From Chloroflexota bacterium (GTDB taxonomy: Bacteria > Chloroflexota > Dehalococcoidia > SZUA-161 > JAUWZY01): DNA of 9,749 bases. This document shows positions 1 through 5,963 of the stretch, in pieces; the first letter of the stretch is position 1, and every line of letters begins with the position of its first letter. A program made the translations under genes and the position numbers. The DNA lies in contig JAUWZY010000023.1 in assembly GCA_030615045.1 (NCBI GenBank), positions 1 to 9,749 of the forward strand. Direction: 5' to 3'. Under the pieces are notes generated by a model. That model made no database searches, was not told the origin of the DNA, and saw nothing but the letters and a program-made list of their open reading frames with translations.

Positions 1-10
1 CCTCTCCCAT
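1..10 (-). CDS. start of an unidentified gene, cut by the left edge
   Basis: Reading leftward, the gmk stop codon TAG forms part of the sequence TAGGAGGTGTTCAGG, which is followed by ATG GGA GAG (Met-Gly-Glu) at position 10. The AGGAGGTG is a near-perfect Shine-Dalgarno sequence, 6-7 nt before the ATG and overlapping the gmk stop. That argues for a translated gene that continues the aroA-gmk operon. Only three codons are inside the window, so the product cannot be named. RNA polymerase omega subunit often follows gmk in bacteria, but nothing here tests that. Confidence 0.5.
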
Positions 11-25
11 CCTGAACACCTCCTA

Positions 26-625
26 CTACAACTCGATAATCCTCAGCTTCACCCGGCACTTTTCAGCGCTGATGATGGCATCGATCTGGGCGATGGTCAA
101 GTCTAAGCGATCCTGATGATTGACCACCGCATAATCAAACAGGGGAAGGCTGTCCATTTCCCTTCTTGTGGTCTCCATTCGTAGCTTAAGCTCCTCGGTT
201 GATTCCGTCTTTCGCTCCTTGAGCCGTCTTTCCAATTCATCGAGGGAAGGGGGCATTAAGAAGATGAACACGGCTTGAGGCAGGATGTTCTTAATGGTAG
301 CCGCGCCTTGGACATCTATCTTGACCACCACATCCAGGCCCTGGGCCAGCGCCTGCTGGATCTGGCGTTTTGGCACCCCATATAGATTGCCATAGACATT
401 GGCCCACTCCAGAAGCTGTCCGGTATCGATCATCTGCTTAAACTGCTCTTCGGAGACGAAATGATAGTCCAGGCCGTTTTTCTCCCCAGATCGCTGTGGC
501 CGAGTGGTTGCCGTCACCACGTAGTGGAGTAAGCGTCTCGACTGTTTCATCTTAGCGAGGACGGTATCCTTGCCCACCCCCGATGGTCCGGAGATGACGA
601 TAAAGAGCGAATTTGCCCCCTTCAT
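26..625 (-). CDS. gmk: guanylate kinase
   Basis: Phosphorylates GMP to GDP with ATP in the cytoplasm, an essential step in guanine nucleotide supply. From the ATG at 625 the protein has 199 aa, typical for the family (about 200). It shows the P-loop GPSGVGK at residues 13-19. The GMP-binding stretch follows, with TATTRPQRSGEKNG and DYHF (usual form TTR.pR.GE.dG.dY.F), then the YGNLYGVP motif and the lid-type ERRLKERKTES region. The ATG at 625 overlaps the aroA stop as ATGA, which indicates translational coupling. An in-frame TTG at 652 would add nine residues inside aroA and is less likely. The gene is the third of the tyrA-aroA-gmk cluster. The link with aromatic synthesis genes is positional; no shared pathway is implied. 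Confidence 0.96.
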   Translation of the reverse strand: MKGANSLFIVISGPSGVGKDTVLAKMKQSRRLLHYVVTATTRPQRSGEKNGLDYHFVSEEQFKQMIDTGQLLEWANVYGNLYGVPKRQIQQALAQGLDVVVKIDVQGAATIKNILPQAVFIFLMPPSLDELERRLKERKTESTEELKLRMETTRREMDSLPLFDYAVVNHQDRLDLTIAQIDAIISAEKCRVKLRIIEL

Positions 626-1902
626 TTGCTCAGCCTTGCCAAATCGCGCCAAAAGCCAGGATAGGAGAAATTCACTGCCTCGGCGCCCTGGATCACAGTT
701 TCCCCCTCAGCGACCAGCGCTGCCACGCCCAGAGCCATGGCCAGACGATGGTCCTGGTGACTATGGCACTCAGCGCCTCTAAGCCGCTTTTCGCCATGGA
801 TGACCATGCCATCGGGTAATTCCTCGATCTCGGCGCCGAATTTGGAGAGCTCTTCCACCGTGGTCGCGATCCGGTCTGCCTCCTTTACCCGCAGCTCTTG
901 GGCGTCACGGATCACTGTTGTCCCCTCGGCTACGCAGGCAGCTACAGCAAGCACTGGGATCTCATCGATAAGCCTGGGCACAAGCTCGCCGGCAACATGA
1001 GTTCCGACTAAAGAGCTGGACCGTACGGAGATATCGGCGATGGGCTCGCCGCCCTCCACCCGCTCGCCCTCCACCCTGATATCGGCCCCCATAGCCTTAA
1101 GCACATCGATGATCCCGCTTCGCTTGGGATTGACTCCGACATCCCGTATCTTGATCTCGGCGTGGGGATGAATTGCGCCGGCAACAAGCCAGAAGGCAGC
1201 GGAGCTGAGGTCACCGGGGATATGAAGGTCAATGGCAGACAAAGAACTTGGTGAGATAGTTATCCTGCGGCCCTCGATTTCTATCTTATCTCCCATCGCT
1301 TGCAGCAGCCGCTCGGTGTGGTCTCGGGTGAATGCCGGCTCCTCGATGGTGGTATCATGCTGGGCGAAAAGCCCTGCCAGCAGGATGGCTGATTTCACCT
1401 GAGCGCTGGCGACGGGGAGTTGGTATCGGATACCATGGAGCTGGCCTCCTTTTATCACCAGCGGGGCTCGAGAGCCGTGCTCTCGGCCCCAGATATCGGC
1501 ACCCATAAGTCGAAGGGGCTGGATCAGGCGGTCCATGGGTCGGGAGCGAAGCGACTGGTCTCCGGTGATGATGGACAGGAATGACTGAGCGGAAAGAAGC
1601 CCGGCGAGAAGGCGCATCGTGGTCCCGCTATTACCGGCATCGAGCACATCATAGGGCTCAGTCAAACCTCCCATCGCCTTGCCACAGACAGCAAGGCTGA
1701 TCCCTTGATCCTCGATCTCCACCCCCAAAGCTCTGAGACAGGAGACAGTGGATAGGCAATCGGCAGAGGGCGAGAAGTTATCGATCCTGCCCGTGCCAAA
1801 GGCTATACCGTTCAGAATCGCGGCGCGGTGGGAGATGGACTTGTCGCCGGGGGGGACGACTTCCCCTCTGAGGGCCTGGCTCTGCCTCACCTTGCGTTCC
1901 AT
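622..1902 (-). CDS. aroA: 3-phosphoshikimate 1-carboxyvinyltransferase (EPSP synthase)
   Basis: Sixth step of the shikimate pathway: shikimate-3-phosphate plus phosphoenolpyruvate gives EPSP, on the way to chorismate. From the ATG at 1902 the protein has 426 aa, the normal length. Visible motifs are PGDKSISHR near the N terminus (Lys21 and Arg26 bind PEP and substrate), NSGTTMRL at 91-98, RDHTERLL, the EADRI loop, DHRLAMA, and the C-terminal SYPGFW. The NSGTTMRL form resembles EPSP synthases of Gram-positive type rather than the E. coli NAGTAMRP form; this bears on glyphosate response only as a family-level guess. The start at 1902 is chosen because it lies 1 nt after the tyrA stop (TGAAATG). 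The longer reading from 1950 would run through the end of tyrA and adds residues not seen in the family. Confidence 0.96.
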   Translation of the reverse strand: MERKVRQSQALRGEVVPPGDKSISHRAAILNGIAFGTGRIDNFSPSADCLSTVSCLRALGVEIEDQGISLAVCGKAMGGLTEPYDVLDAGNSGTTMRLLAGLLSAQSFLSIITGDQSLRSRPMDRLIQPLRLMGADIWGREHGSRAPLVIKGGQLHGIRYQLPVASAQVKSAILLAGLFAQHDTTIEEPAFTRDHTERLLQAMGDKIEIEGRRITISPSSLSAIDLHIPGDLSSAAFWLVAGAIHPHAEIKIRDVGVNPKRSGIIDVLKAMGADIRVEGERVEGGEPIADISVRSSSLVGTHVAGELVPRLIDEIPVLAVAACVAEGTTVIRDAQELRVKEADRIATTVEELSKFGAEIEELPDGMVIHGEKRLRGAECHSHQDHRLAMALGVAALVAEGETVIQGAEAVNFSYPGFWRDLARLSK

Positions 1903-1903
1903 T

Positions 1904-2767
1904 TCAGCCTTGATGCTTTTGCAGCCATTTCCTGCGCGCCTGTTGAGCACGAAGAAACGCCTCCATCAGTTCCTCGCCACCTTCCGACATCAGGCGGCGA
2001 TATCTCTTCAATTCCTCGATATAGTGGTCCATCCAGTTGATGATATTGACCTGGTTAGTGAGGCAGATATCCCGGCTCATCTCAGGGTCTCCCAGCGCAA
2101 GGCGAGACAGGTCGCGATAGCCAGTGGCGGCAAGCTTAGACATCTCAGTCCACGAGGGATTAGTGGCAGTGGCGGAGACCAGAGCCGCCGACAGCAAAAT
2201 GGGCAAGTGGCTGACCGCGGCCACAAAGTTATCATGCTCTGCTGGGTCGATGAAGAGAGGATTTGCTCCTACCAGCCTTACCAATCTGGTCATCGATTGC
2301 ACTGCCTCTGAGCTTGCATTTGATTTCGGGGTCAGGCAATAAACGCAGCCGTTGAATAGCTCAGCCTCAGCACCATCGAGCCCAGAGATCTCCTTCCCGG
2401 TCATGGGATGGCCACCGATGAAGTCCACCGTCGCTGGCAGCAAATCCTGAGCCCAGTTCATTACTTGCATCTTGGTGCTCCCGGTGTCGGTGACAATGCA
2501 CTGTGCTGGCAAGTGGGCCGCGATCTGTTGCATGATATCCCTGATAGCTAATACCGGGATGGCGATGATGACCACGCTGGCTCTCTCTACCGCAGCGGTG
2601 ATCTCGGCTTCAGCTTTATCGATAACACCAAGGCTCAATGCTCTGGTGGCTGTCTTTGGGTTTCGGCTGAAGCCCGAAATCTCCATATCGGTCACCCGGG
2701 CTCGTTTTAGCGCCAGTCCCAGTGAGCCGCCCATAAGACCAAGCCCAATGATTGCTACTCGCTCCAT
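1904..2767 (-). CDS. tyrA: prephenate dehydrogenase
   Basis: Oxidises and decarboxylates prephenate to 4-hydroxyphenylpyruvate with NAD(P)+, committing chorismate-derived carbon to tyrosine. An arogenate-specific member cannot be excluded from sequence alone. The 287-aa protein begins with a Rossmann motif, GLGLMGGS at residues 8-15. It continues with DTGSTK at 94-99, the active-site GGHPMTG (His120) with KEISGLDGA, and SHLPI (His187), and then ATGYRDLSRLALGDPEMSRDI in the helical dimerisation domain. There is no fused chorismate mutase and no C-terminal ACT domain, so tyrosine feedback through ACT is not expected. The gene lies 1 nt upstream of aroA and 32 nt downstream of the membrane protein gene, with its own extended -10 element in that gap. 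No Shine-Dalgarno is seen before the ATG. Confidence 0.95.
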   Translation of the reverse strand: MERVAIIGLGLMGGSLGLALKRARVTDMEISGFSRNPKTATRALSLGVIDKAEAEITAAVERASVVIIAIPVLAIRDIMQQIAAHLPAQCIVTDTGSTKMQVMNWAQDLLPATVDFIGGHPMTGKEISGLDGAEAELFNGCVYCLTPKSNASSEAVQSMTRLVRLVGANPLFIDPAEHDNFVAAVSHLPILLSAALVSATATNPSWTEMSKLAATGYRDLSRLALGDPEMSRDICLTNQVNIINWMDHYIEELKRYRRLMSEGGEELMEAFLRAQQARRKWLQKHQG

Positions 2768-2778
2768 TTCAGAGACAC

Positions 2779-2787
2779 ATTATAGCA
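2779..2787 (-). promoter_or_regulatory. extended -10 promoter of tyrA-aroA-gmk
   Basis: On the minus strand TGC TATAAT is a perfect extended -10 element (hexamer at 2784-2779). No good -35 is seen at 16-19 nt; TTGGTT at 2809-2804 is the best and is weak. The predicted start point is about 2772, five bases before the tyrA ATG at 2767. Confidence 0.6.
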
Positions 2788-2799
2788 TACCGAGACATT

Positions 2800-3264
2800 T
2801 TAAAACCAATGCGTGACGTTGATGCCGCCGATGGTAAGTGCGGTGACGATGATGCCAGCAATAAGCACCCCAAGGGCGATTAAGGGCAATGCCTTCTTAG
2901 GGGGGATATCGAACGCCCAGGCCGCTATGCATCCCGTCCAAGCGCCGGTAAAAGGCAAGGGCACGGCCACCAGAGGGACAAGGATAAAAGCCCCATACTT
3001 CCGGAACCGGTTTCCCTGTGTTGTGCGCAGGCGCTCAGCCCGCCAATTTAACAAGCGCCCTGCTGGATTAGGGAAGGAAGTCAAGAGCCTTGACAGCCGC
3101 GGAAGTAGCCACAGGAGAAAAAAGACCGGGATCATATTCCCCAGGAGGGACAATAACACAGCCACATACAGGGGCTGCTCGAATTCCAGATACCCAATCG
3201 GTATCGCCGCGCGTAGCTCGGCTATGGGGCTCATGGCAATGAGTATGATATAGAGCGCTTCCAT
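2800..3264 (-). CDS. small multidrug export family membrane protein (COG2426-like)
   Basis: An integral membrane protein of about 154 aa. The sequence after the ATG at 3264 opens with a hydrophobic segment, then MSPIAELRAAIPIGY. The ELR.AIP signature is typical of the COG2426 / Sm_multidrug_ex (PF06695) family. Further hydrophobic segments lie around VAVLLSLLGNMIPVFFLLWLL, YGAFILVPLVAVPLPFTGAWTG (the P.PFTGAWTG motif is also characteristic) and LIALGVLIAGIIVTAL. Despite the family name, transport of drugs is not established for most members. An in-frame TTG at 3342 would add 26 residues. I prefer 3264 because that TTG is itself part of a TTGACA -35 box, though no clear Shine-Dalgarno precedes 3264. 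The gene is upstream of tyrA in the same direction and may share its transcript. Confidence 0.85.
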   Translation of the reverse strand: MEALYIILIAMSPIAELRAAIPIGYLEFEQPLYVAVLLSLLGNMIPVFFLLWLLPRLSRLLTSFPNPAGRLLNWRAERLRTTQGNRFRKYGAFILVPLVAVPLPFTGAWTGCIAAWAFDIPPKKALPLIALGVLIAGIIVTALTIGGINVTHWF

Positions 3265-3313
3265 CACAAAGTCATATAGTTCGAGTTTACCGCTCTTGAG
3301 ATACTGAAAATAG

Positions 3314-3342
3314 ATTTTGGCCTTTTTCGACCAACTTGTCAA
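3314..3342 (-). promoter_or_regulatory. promoter of the membrane protein gene
   Basis: On the minus strand TTGACA (3342-3337) is followed after 17 nt by CAAAAT (3319-3314), four of six -10 consensus positions. The predicted start is about 3307, leaving a 43-nt leader before the ATG at 3264. It stands back to back with the T-box promoter at 3364. Confidence 0.5.
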
Positions 3343-3363
3343 TGTTCCCGAAGTCTAATGGTA

Positions 3364-3392
3364 TTGACAAAAGACTATTTCTCTGTTATATT
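3364..3392 (+). promoter_or_regulatory. promoter of the T-box leader and trpB2
   Basis: A perfect TTGACA at 3364-3369, a 17-nt spacer, and TATATT at 3387-3392 preceded by TGT (extended -10). Transcription should start near 3399, just before the T-box stem I. This is the strongest promoter in the window. Confidence 0.85.
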
Positions 3393-3404
3393 AGTGGGCA
3401 CAAT

Positions 3405-3720
3405 TTCATAGGGTAAAGGCTGCGAACGAGGCGAGTACGCTTCAAGCGGGCTACAGAGAGTCAGATAAGGTGAGAGCTGATGCCAGCGCAGAGGCGGAAT
3501 GGGCTTGGGAGCTGCAAACCGAAAGGCACTTTAAAATCGAGGATTTTGTGGGGTGATCGGCTGAGTAGGCTTTGCCGGAGGGGCACCGTTATCAGGGCCT
3601 AGGGTATCGAGGAGCTGCCTCCGTACCTGAAAGAGATGGTTAATCATTCCTTCCAGAATGATAGCTAAAAAGGGTGGCACCGCGGACTAACCCCCGCCCC
3701 TTGGGGCGGGGTTTTTATTT
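3405..3720 (+). promoter_or_regulatory. T-box riboswitch, probably tryptophan-specific
   Basis: A transcriptional T-box leader, which senses uncharged tRNA and permits read-through into the gene at 3788. Stem I shows AGTA (3434-3437) and GAA (3497-3499), the two strands of the specifier-loop S-turn. A 6-bp helix, CGCTTC (3438-3443) with GAGGCG (3491-3496), closes above it. TGG directly follows GAA at 3500-3502 and is the likely Trp specifier. AGAGAG and GGTGAGAG higher in the stem match the usual distal elements. The T-box AGGGTGGCACCGCGG is at 3671-3685. AGGG (3671-3674) can pair with CCCT (3698-3701), and GCGG (3682-3685) with CCGC (3694-3697), leaving the 7-nt bulge TGGCACC. The variable bulge base is C, which fits discriminator G73 as in tRNA-Trp. 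Together with the downstream gene this supports Trp. A reading with one base between GAA and the specifier would give GGG (Gly), which is less consistent with the bulge. Confidence 0.93.
3692..3720 (+). terminator. T-box intrinsic terminator
   Basis: CCCCGCCCC (3692-3700) and GGGGCGGGG (3703-3711) form a GC-only hairpin, followed by TTTTTATTT. Its 5' arm overlaps the 3' strand of the antiterminator, so the two folds exclude each other. Confidence 0.93.
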
Positions 3721-3787
3721 GGGCAAAGGAGGTCAGCTATGTAGCATATGTCCAAGTAGCGGGACAGAATGATTGAAAGGAGGATGA

Positions 3788-5179
3788 ATGGAGACCAAGT
3801 TCATTTTGACAGAAAAGGAAATGCCCACTGCCTGGTACAACATTCAGGCGGACCTGCCAGTGCCGTTGCCGCCACTGGTTCATCCGGGCACGAAAGAGCC
3901 AACACGCTTGCCCCCTCCATTATTCCCGGAGGCTCTCAATGAGCAGGAGTTCAGCAAAGAGCGCTACATCGAGATTCCGGAGGAGGTACAGCAAGTATAT
4001 CGGACATGGCGGCCAACACCATTGATCCGTGCCTATCGCCTGGAGAAGGCACTTGATACCCCGGCTAAGATCTTCTATAAATATGAAGGGGTCAGCCCTG
4101 CCGGCAGCCACAAGCCAAATACGGCAGTGGCCCAGGCCTACTACGCCAAGAAAGAAGGAGCCAAACGCCTGGCCACGGAGACCGGCGCCGGGCAATGGGG
4201 CAGCGCCCTAGCACTGGGCTGCCAGTTCTTCGGACTGGAATGCAAAGTCTATATGGTCAAGGTCAGCTACTATCAGAAGCCCTATCGGCGGGTGATGATG
4301 GAGACCTGGGGTGCTAAGTGTGTCCCCAGCCCGAGCGAGGACACCGAGATCGGGCGCCGCATCCTGGCCGAAGACCCCGAGTGCACCGGGAGCCTGGGCA
4401 TCGCCATCAGCGAGGCGGTGGAAGATGCCTTTGCCCGTGATGATTCCTTCTACTCACTGGGCAGCGTTCTTAACTATGTTTTGATGCACCAGACCATTGT
4501 CGGTCAGGAGGCTAAGAAGCAGATGGAGATGGCCGATGTTTATCCCGACATGATCGTCGGCTGCATCGGAGGCGGCTCGAACTTCGCCGGCGTCCTCCTG
4601 CCCTTTGTCAAGGATAAAATCGAGGGCAAAAAGCCAGGTCTGCGCATCGTCTGCTGTGAGCCCCAAGCCTGCCCCAGCGTGACCAAGGGTCCCTATGCCT
4701 GGGACTATGGTGATGTCGCCGGGATGGCTCCCATAGCCTTGATGTATACCCTGGGCCATACCTTCGTCCCGCCGCCAGTCCATGCCGGGGGCTTGCGCTA
4801 CCACGGCATAGCGCCCATTATCTGTCACCTCCATCGTCTTGGGTTCGTGGAGGCGGTGGCTCTGTATCAGAGGCCTATATTTGAGGCTGCGGTAACCTTT
4901 GCCCGCACCGAGGGCATTCTTCCAGCGCCGGAGCCGGCACACTGCATTAGGGTGGCAATCGATGAAGCCCTCAAGTGTCGGGAATCAGGGGAGAAAAAGA
5001 CCATTCTTATCGCCCTGAGCGGGCATGGTCACTTCGACCTCGGCGCCTATGATGAGTACCTCTCGGGCAAGCTCGAGGACTATGAGTATCCCAAGGAGAA
5101 AGTAAAGGAGGCGCTAACTCATCTGCCCGAGGTCCCAATCCCTATCCCACCGCCCCCAATCCCTATGGCATCGCCTTGA
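3788..5179 (+). CDS. trpB2: TrpB-like PLP enzyme (TrpB2), tryptophan synthase beta type
   Basis: Condenses indole with serine (or phosphoserine in some archaeal TrpB2) to tryptophan using pyridoxal phosphate. It belongs to the long TrpB2 branch rather than TrpB1: 463 aa instead of about 400, and the N-terminal region YNIQADLPVPLPPLVHPGTKEP is typical of TrpB2. The PLP lysine lies in AGSHKPNTA (Lys109), the catalytic Glu in ATETGAGQWG (Glu131), and the phosphate-binding loop is GCIGGGSNFAG at 259-269. LSGHGHFDLGAYDEYLSGKLEDYEYP is near the C terminus. The last 17 residues form an unusual proline-rich tail. No trpA lies nearby, so it may work as an indole-salvage enzyme. The ATG at 3788 has AAAGGAGG ending 4 nt upstream; an ATG at 3784 is in another frame. 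Expression is governed by the Trp T-box. Confidence 0.94.
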   Translation: METKFILTEKEMPTAWYNIQADLPVPLPPLVHPGTKEPTRLPPPLFPEALNEQEFSKERYIEIPEEVQQVYRTWRPTPLIRAYRLEKALDTPAKIFYKYEGVSPAGSHKPNTAVAQAYYAKKEGAKRLATETGAGQWGSALALGCQFFGLECKVYMVKVSYYQKPYRRVMMETWGAKCVPSPSEDTEIGRRILAEDPECTGSLGIAISEAVEDAFARDDSFYSLGSVLNYVLMHQTIVGQEAKKQMEMADVYPDMIVGCIGGGSNFAGVLLPFVKDKIEGKKPGLRIVCCEPQACPSVTKGPYAWDYGDVAGMAPIALMYTLGHTFVPPPVHAGGLRYHGIAPIICHLHRLGFVEAVALYQRPIFEAAVTFARTEGILPAPEPAHCIRVAIDEALKCRESGEKKTILIALSGHGHFDLGAYDEYLSGKLEDYEYPKEKVKEALTHLPEVPIPIPPPPIPMASP

Positions 5180-5204
5180 CCTGTTCCCAGGGAAAAGCTA
5201 AGAT
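5176..5204 (+). promoter_or_regulatory. probable promoter of the moaE-like gene
   Basis: TTGACC (5176-5181), overlapping the trpB2 stop, lies 17 nt before TAAGAT (5199-5204). The predicted start is about 5211, so the transcript would begin directly with the stem-loop at 5215. Confidence 0.5.
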
Positions 5205-5214
5205 AGGTTTCAGA

Positions 5215-5258
5215 GGTTACCAGCTCACCTACATCGCCTTTGGGGTGAGCTGTTAACC
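5215..5258 (+). promoter_or_regulatory. 15-bp leader stem-loop before moaE
   Basis: The arms are 5215-5229 (GGTTACCAGCTCACC) and 5244-5258 (GGTGAGCTGTTAACC). They pair over 14 of 15 positions, the one mismatch being C5220 against T5253, around a 14-nt loop. No T-run follows, so it is not a standard intrinsic terminator of trpB2, although it could still act as a weak one. The 3' arm overlaps two GTTAAC palindromes (5252-5257 and 5259-5264). It ends 20 nt before the ATG at 5279. It does not resemble the larger Moco riboswitch. Confidence 0.6.
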
Positions 5259-5278
5259 GTTAACTCGTGGTGCCAGAG

Positions 5279-5653
5279 ATGATCGAAGTACGAAAAGGGG
5301 ATTTTTCGGCAGACGAGATCGTTGCCGGGATGAAAAAGCCGGAAATCGGAGCCATAGTAGTATATGTTGGTACAGTGCGAAGTTTCTCCGCCGGGAAACA
5401 AATCGAGAGCTTAGAGTTCGCAGTCGATGACGAGGCTATCAGCAAAAGGCTGGAGGAAATAGAGAAGGCAGCTCGTGACAATTTCGCCATCGATGACATT
5501 GTGATAGTGCATCGTGTGGGAACCTTGAGGGTTTCAGATAATATTTTGCTAATAGCGGTGAGCGCTGCTCATCGCGAGCCAGCTTTCAATGCCTGTGGAT
5601 ATATAATTGATAATATAAAATTTGCCCATGCTCTGTGGAGAAAGGAAAAGTAG
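5279..5653 (+). CDS. moaE: MoaE-like molybdopterin synthase catalytic subunit
   Basis: MoaE transfers sulfur from MoaD thiocarboxylate to precursor Z (cPMP) to form molybdopterin. The 124-aa protein shows the family pattern: PEIGAIVVYVGTVRSF.AGK near the N terminus, IVHRVGTLRVSDN in the middle, AVSAAHREPAFNACGYIID (His98, Arg99) and NIKFAHALWRKEK at the end. The lysine in NIKF (Lys114) lines up with E. coli Lys119. The position of E. coli Lys126 is Arg in WRKE, with Lys next to it. The usual LEYEAY..MA stretch is degraded to LEFAVDDEAI, and the protein stops directly after WRKEK, whereas most MoaE continue some 15-25 residues. No moaD is adjacent. Two in-frame GTG codons (5267, 5270) could serve as earlier starts; ATG 5279 best matches where the family begins. 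Fold assignment is fairly sure, full activity less so. Confidence 0.82.
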   Translation: MIEVRKGDFSADEIVAGMKKPEIGAIVVYVGTVRSFSAGKQIESLEFAVDDEAISKRLEEIEKAARDNFAIDDIVIVHRVGTLRVSDNILLIAVSAAHREPAFNACGYIIDNIKFAHALWRKEK

Positions 5654-5673
5654 CAGGGCCACCGGTATCCAAG

Positions 5674-5955
5674 ATGTGGGCTTTGGGCCTTTTGCTCCTA
5701 CTTGCCATTGCCATCTCAATAAGATACATAGCTAAGAAGCTGGCGCCCGTAGCAATACCGCCCAGCAGGCTCAAGACTGTGGCCGTATGTTTGATCGGTG
5801 GCTTCATCGGCAGCCTGATCTTCCGGCTGTGTCACCTTGGAGATGCGACTGTGGTCGCTGAGATTAACCTGATAGGCGCTATTTTGGGCGCTATAGCTTT
5901 CCTCTTCTTAGTTGGGATCTATCCCTTTATCAAGGTCTTTTTCGGCAAAATATAA
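5674..5955 (+). CDS. small three-helix membrane protein, unknown function
   Basis: I do not recognise a named family with certainty. From the ATG at 5674 the protein has 93 aa with three hydrophobic segments, at about 2-17, 34-50 and 64-86. The second and third are rich in Gly (CLIGGFIGSLIF, LIGAILGAIAFLFL), reminiscent of the small YeaQ/GlsB-type glycine-rich membrane proteins. A basic segment (RYIAKK) follows the first helix, and the chain ends in a Lys-containing tail. A GTG at 5635 would extend it by 13 residues and overlap the end of the moaE-like gene by 19 nt; no Shine-Dalgarno supports either start. It is probably co-transcribed with the moaE-like gene. It converges with plsY with only 8 nt between the stops, and no terminator is visible. 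Confidence 0.65.
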   Translation: MWALGLLLLLAIAISIRYIAKKLAPVAIPPSRLKTVAVCLIGGFIGSLIFRLCHLGDATVVAEINLIGAILGAIAFLFLVGIYPFIKVFFGKI

Positions 5956-5963
5956 CTATCCGG

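Noticed and set aside
1748..2311. 187-codon plus-strand frame across aroA and tyrA
   Set aside because: Antisense to the tight tyrA-aroA junction; no motif and no promoter.
3784..3786. ATG at 3784 as the trpB2 start
   Set aside because: It is in another frame and directly abuts the Shine-Dalgarno; the ATG at 3788 gives the correct TrpB2 N terminus.
4454..4942. 162-codon minus-strand frame within trpB2
   Set aside because: It is a shadow of a strongly conserved gene with no own ribosome site or promoter.
5215..5258. Intrinsic terminator of trpB2
   Set aside because: The inverted repeat is strong, but it is AT/GC mixed with a 14-nt loop and no T-run after it; a probable promoter immediately precedes it.
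5205..5278. Molybdenum-cofactor riboswitch before moaE
   Set aside because: Only one simple hairpin fits in the space; the multi-helix architecture of the Moco riboswitch is absent.
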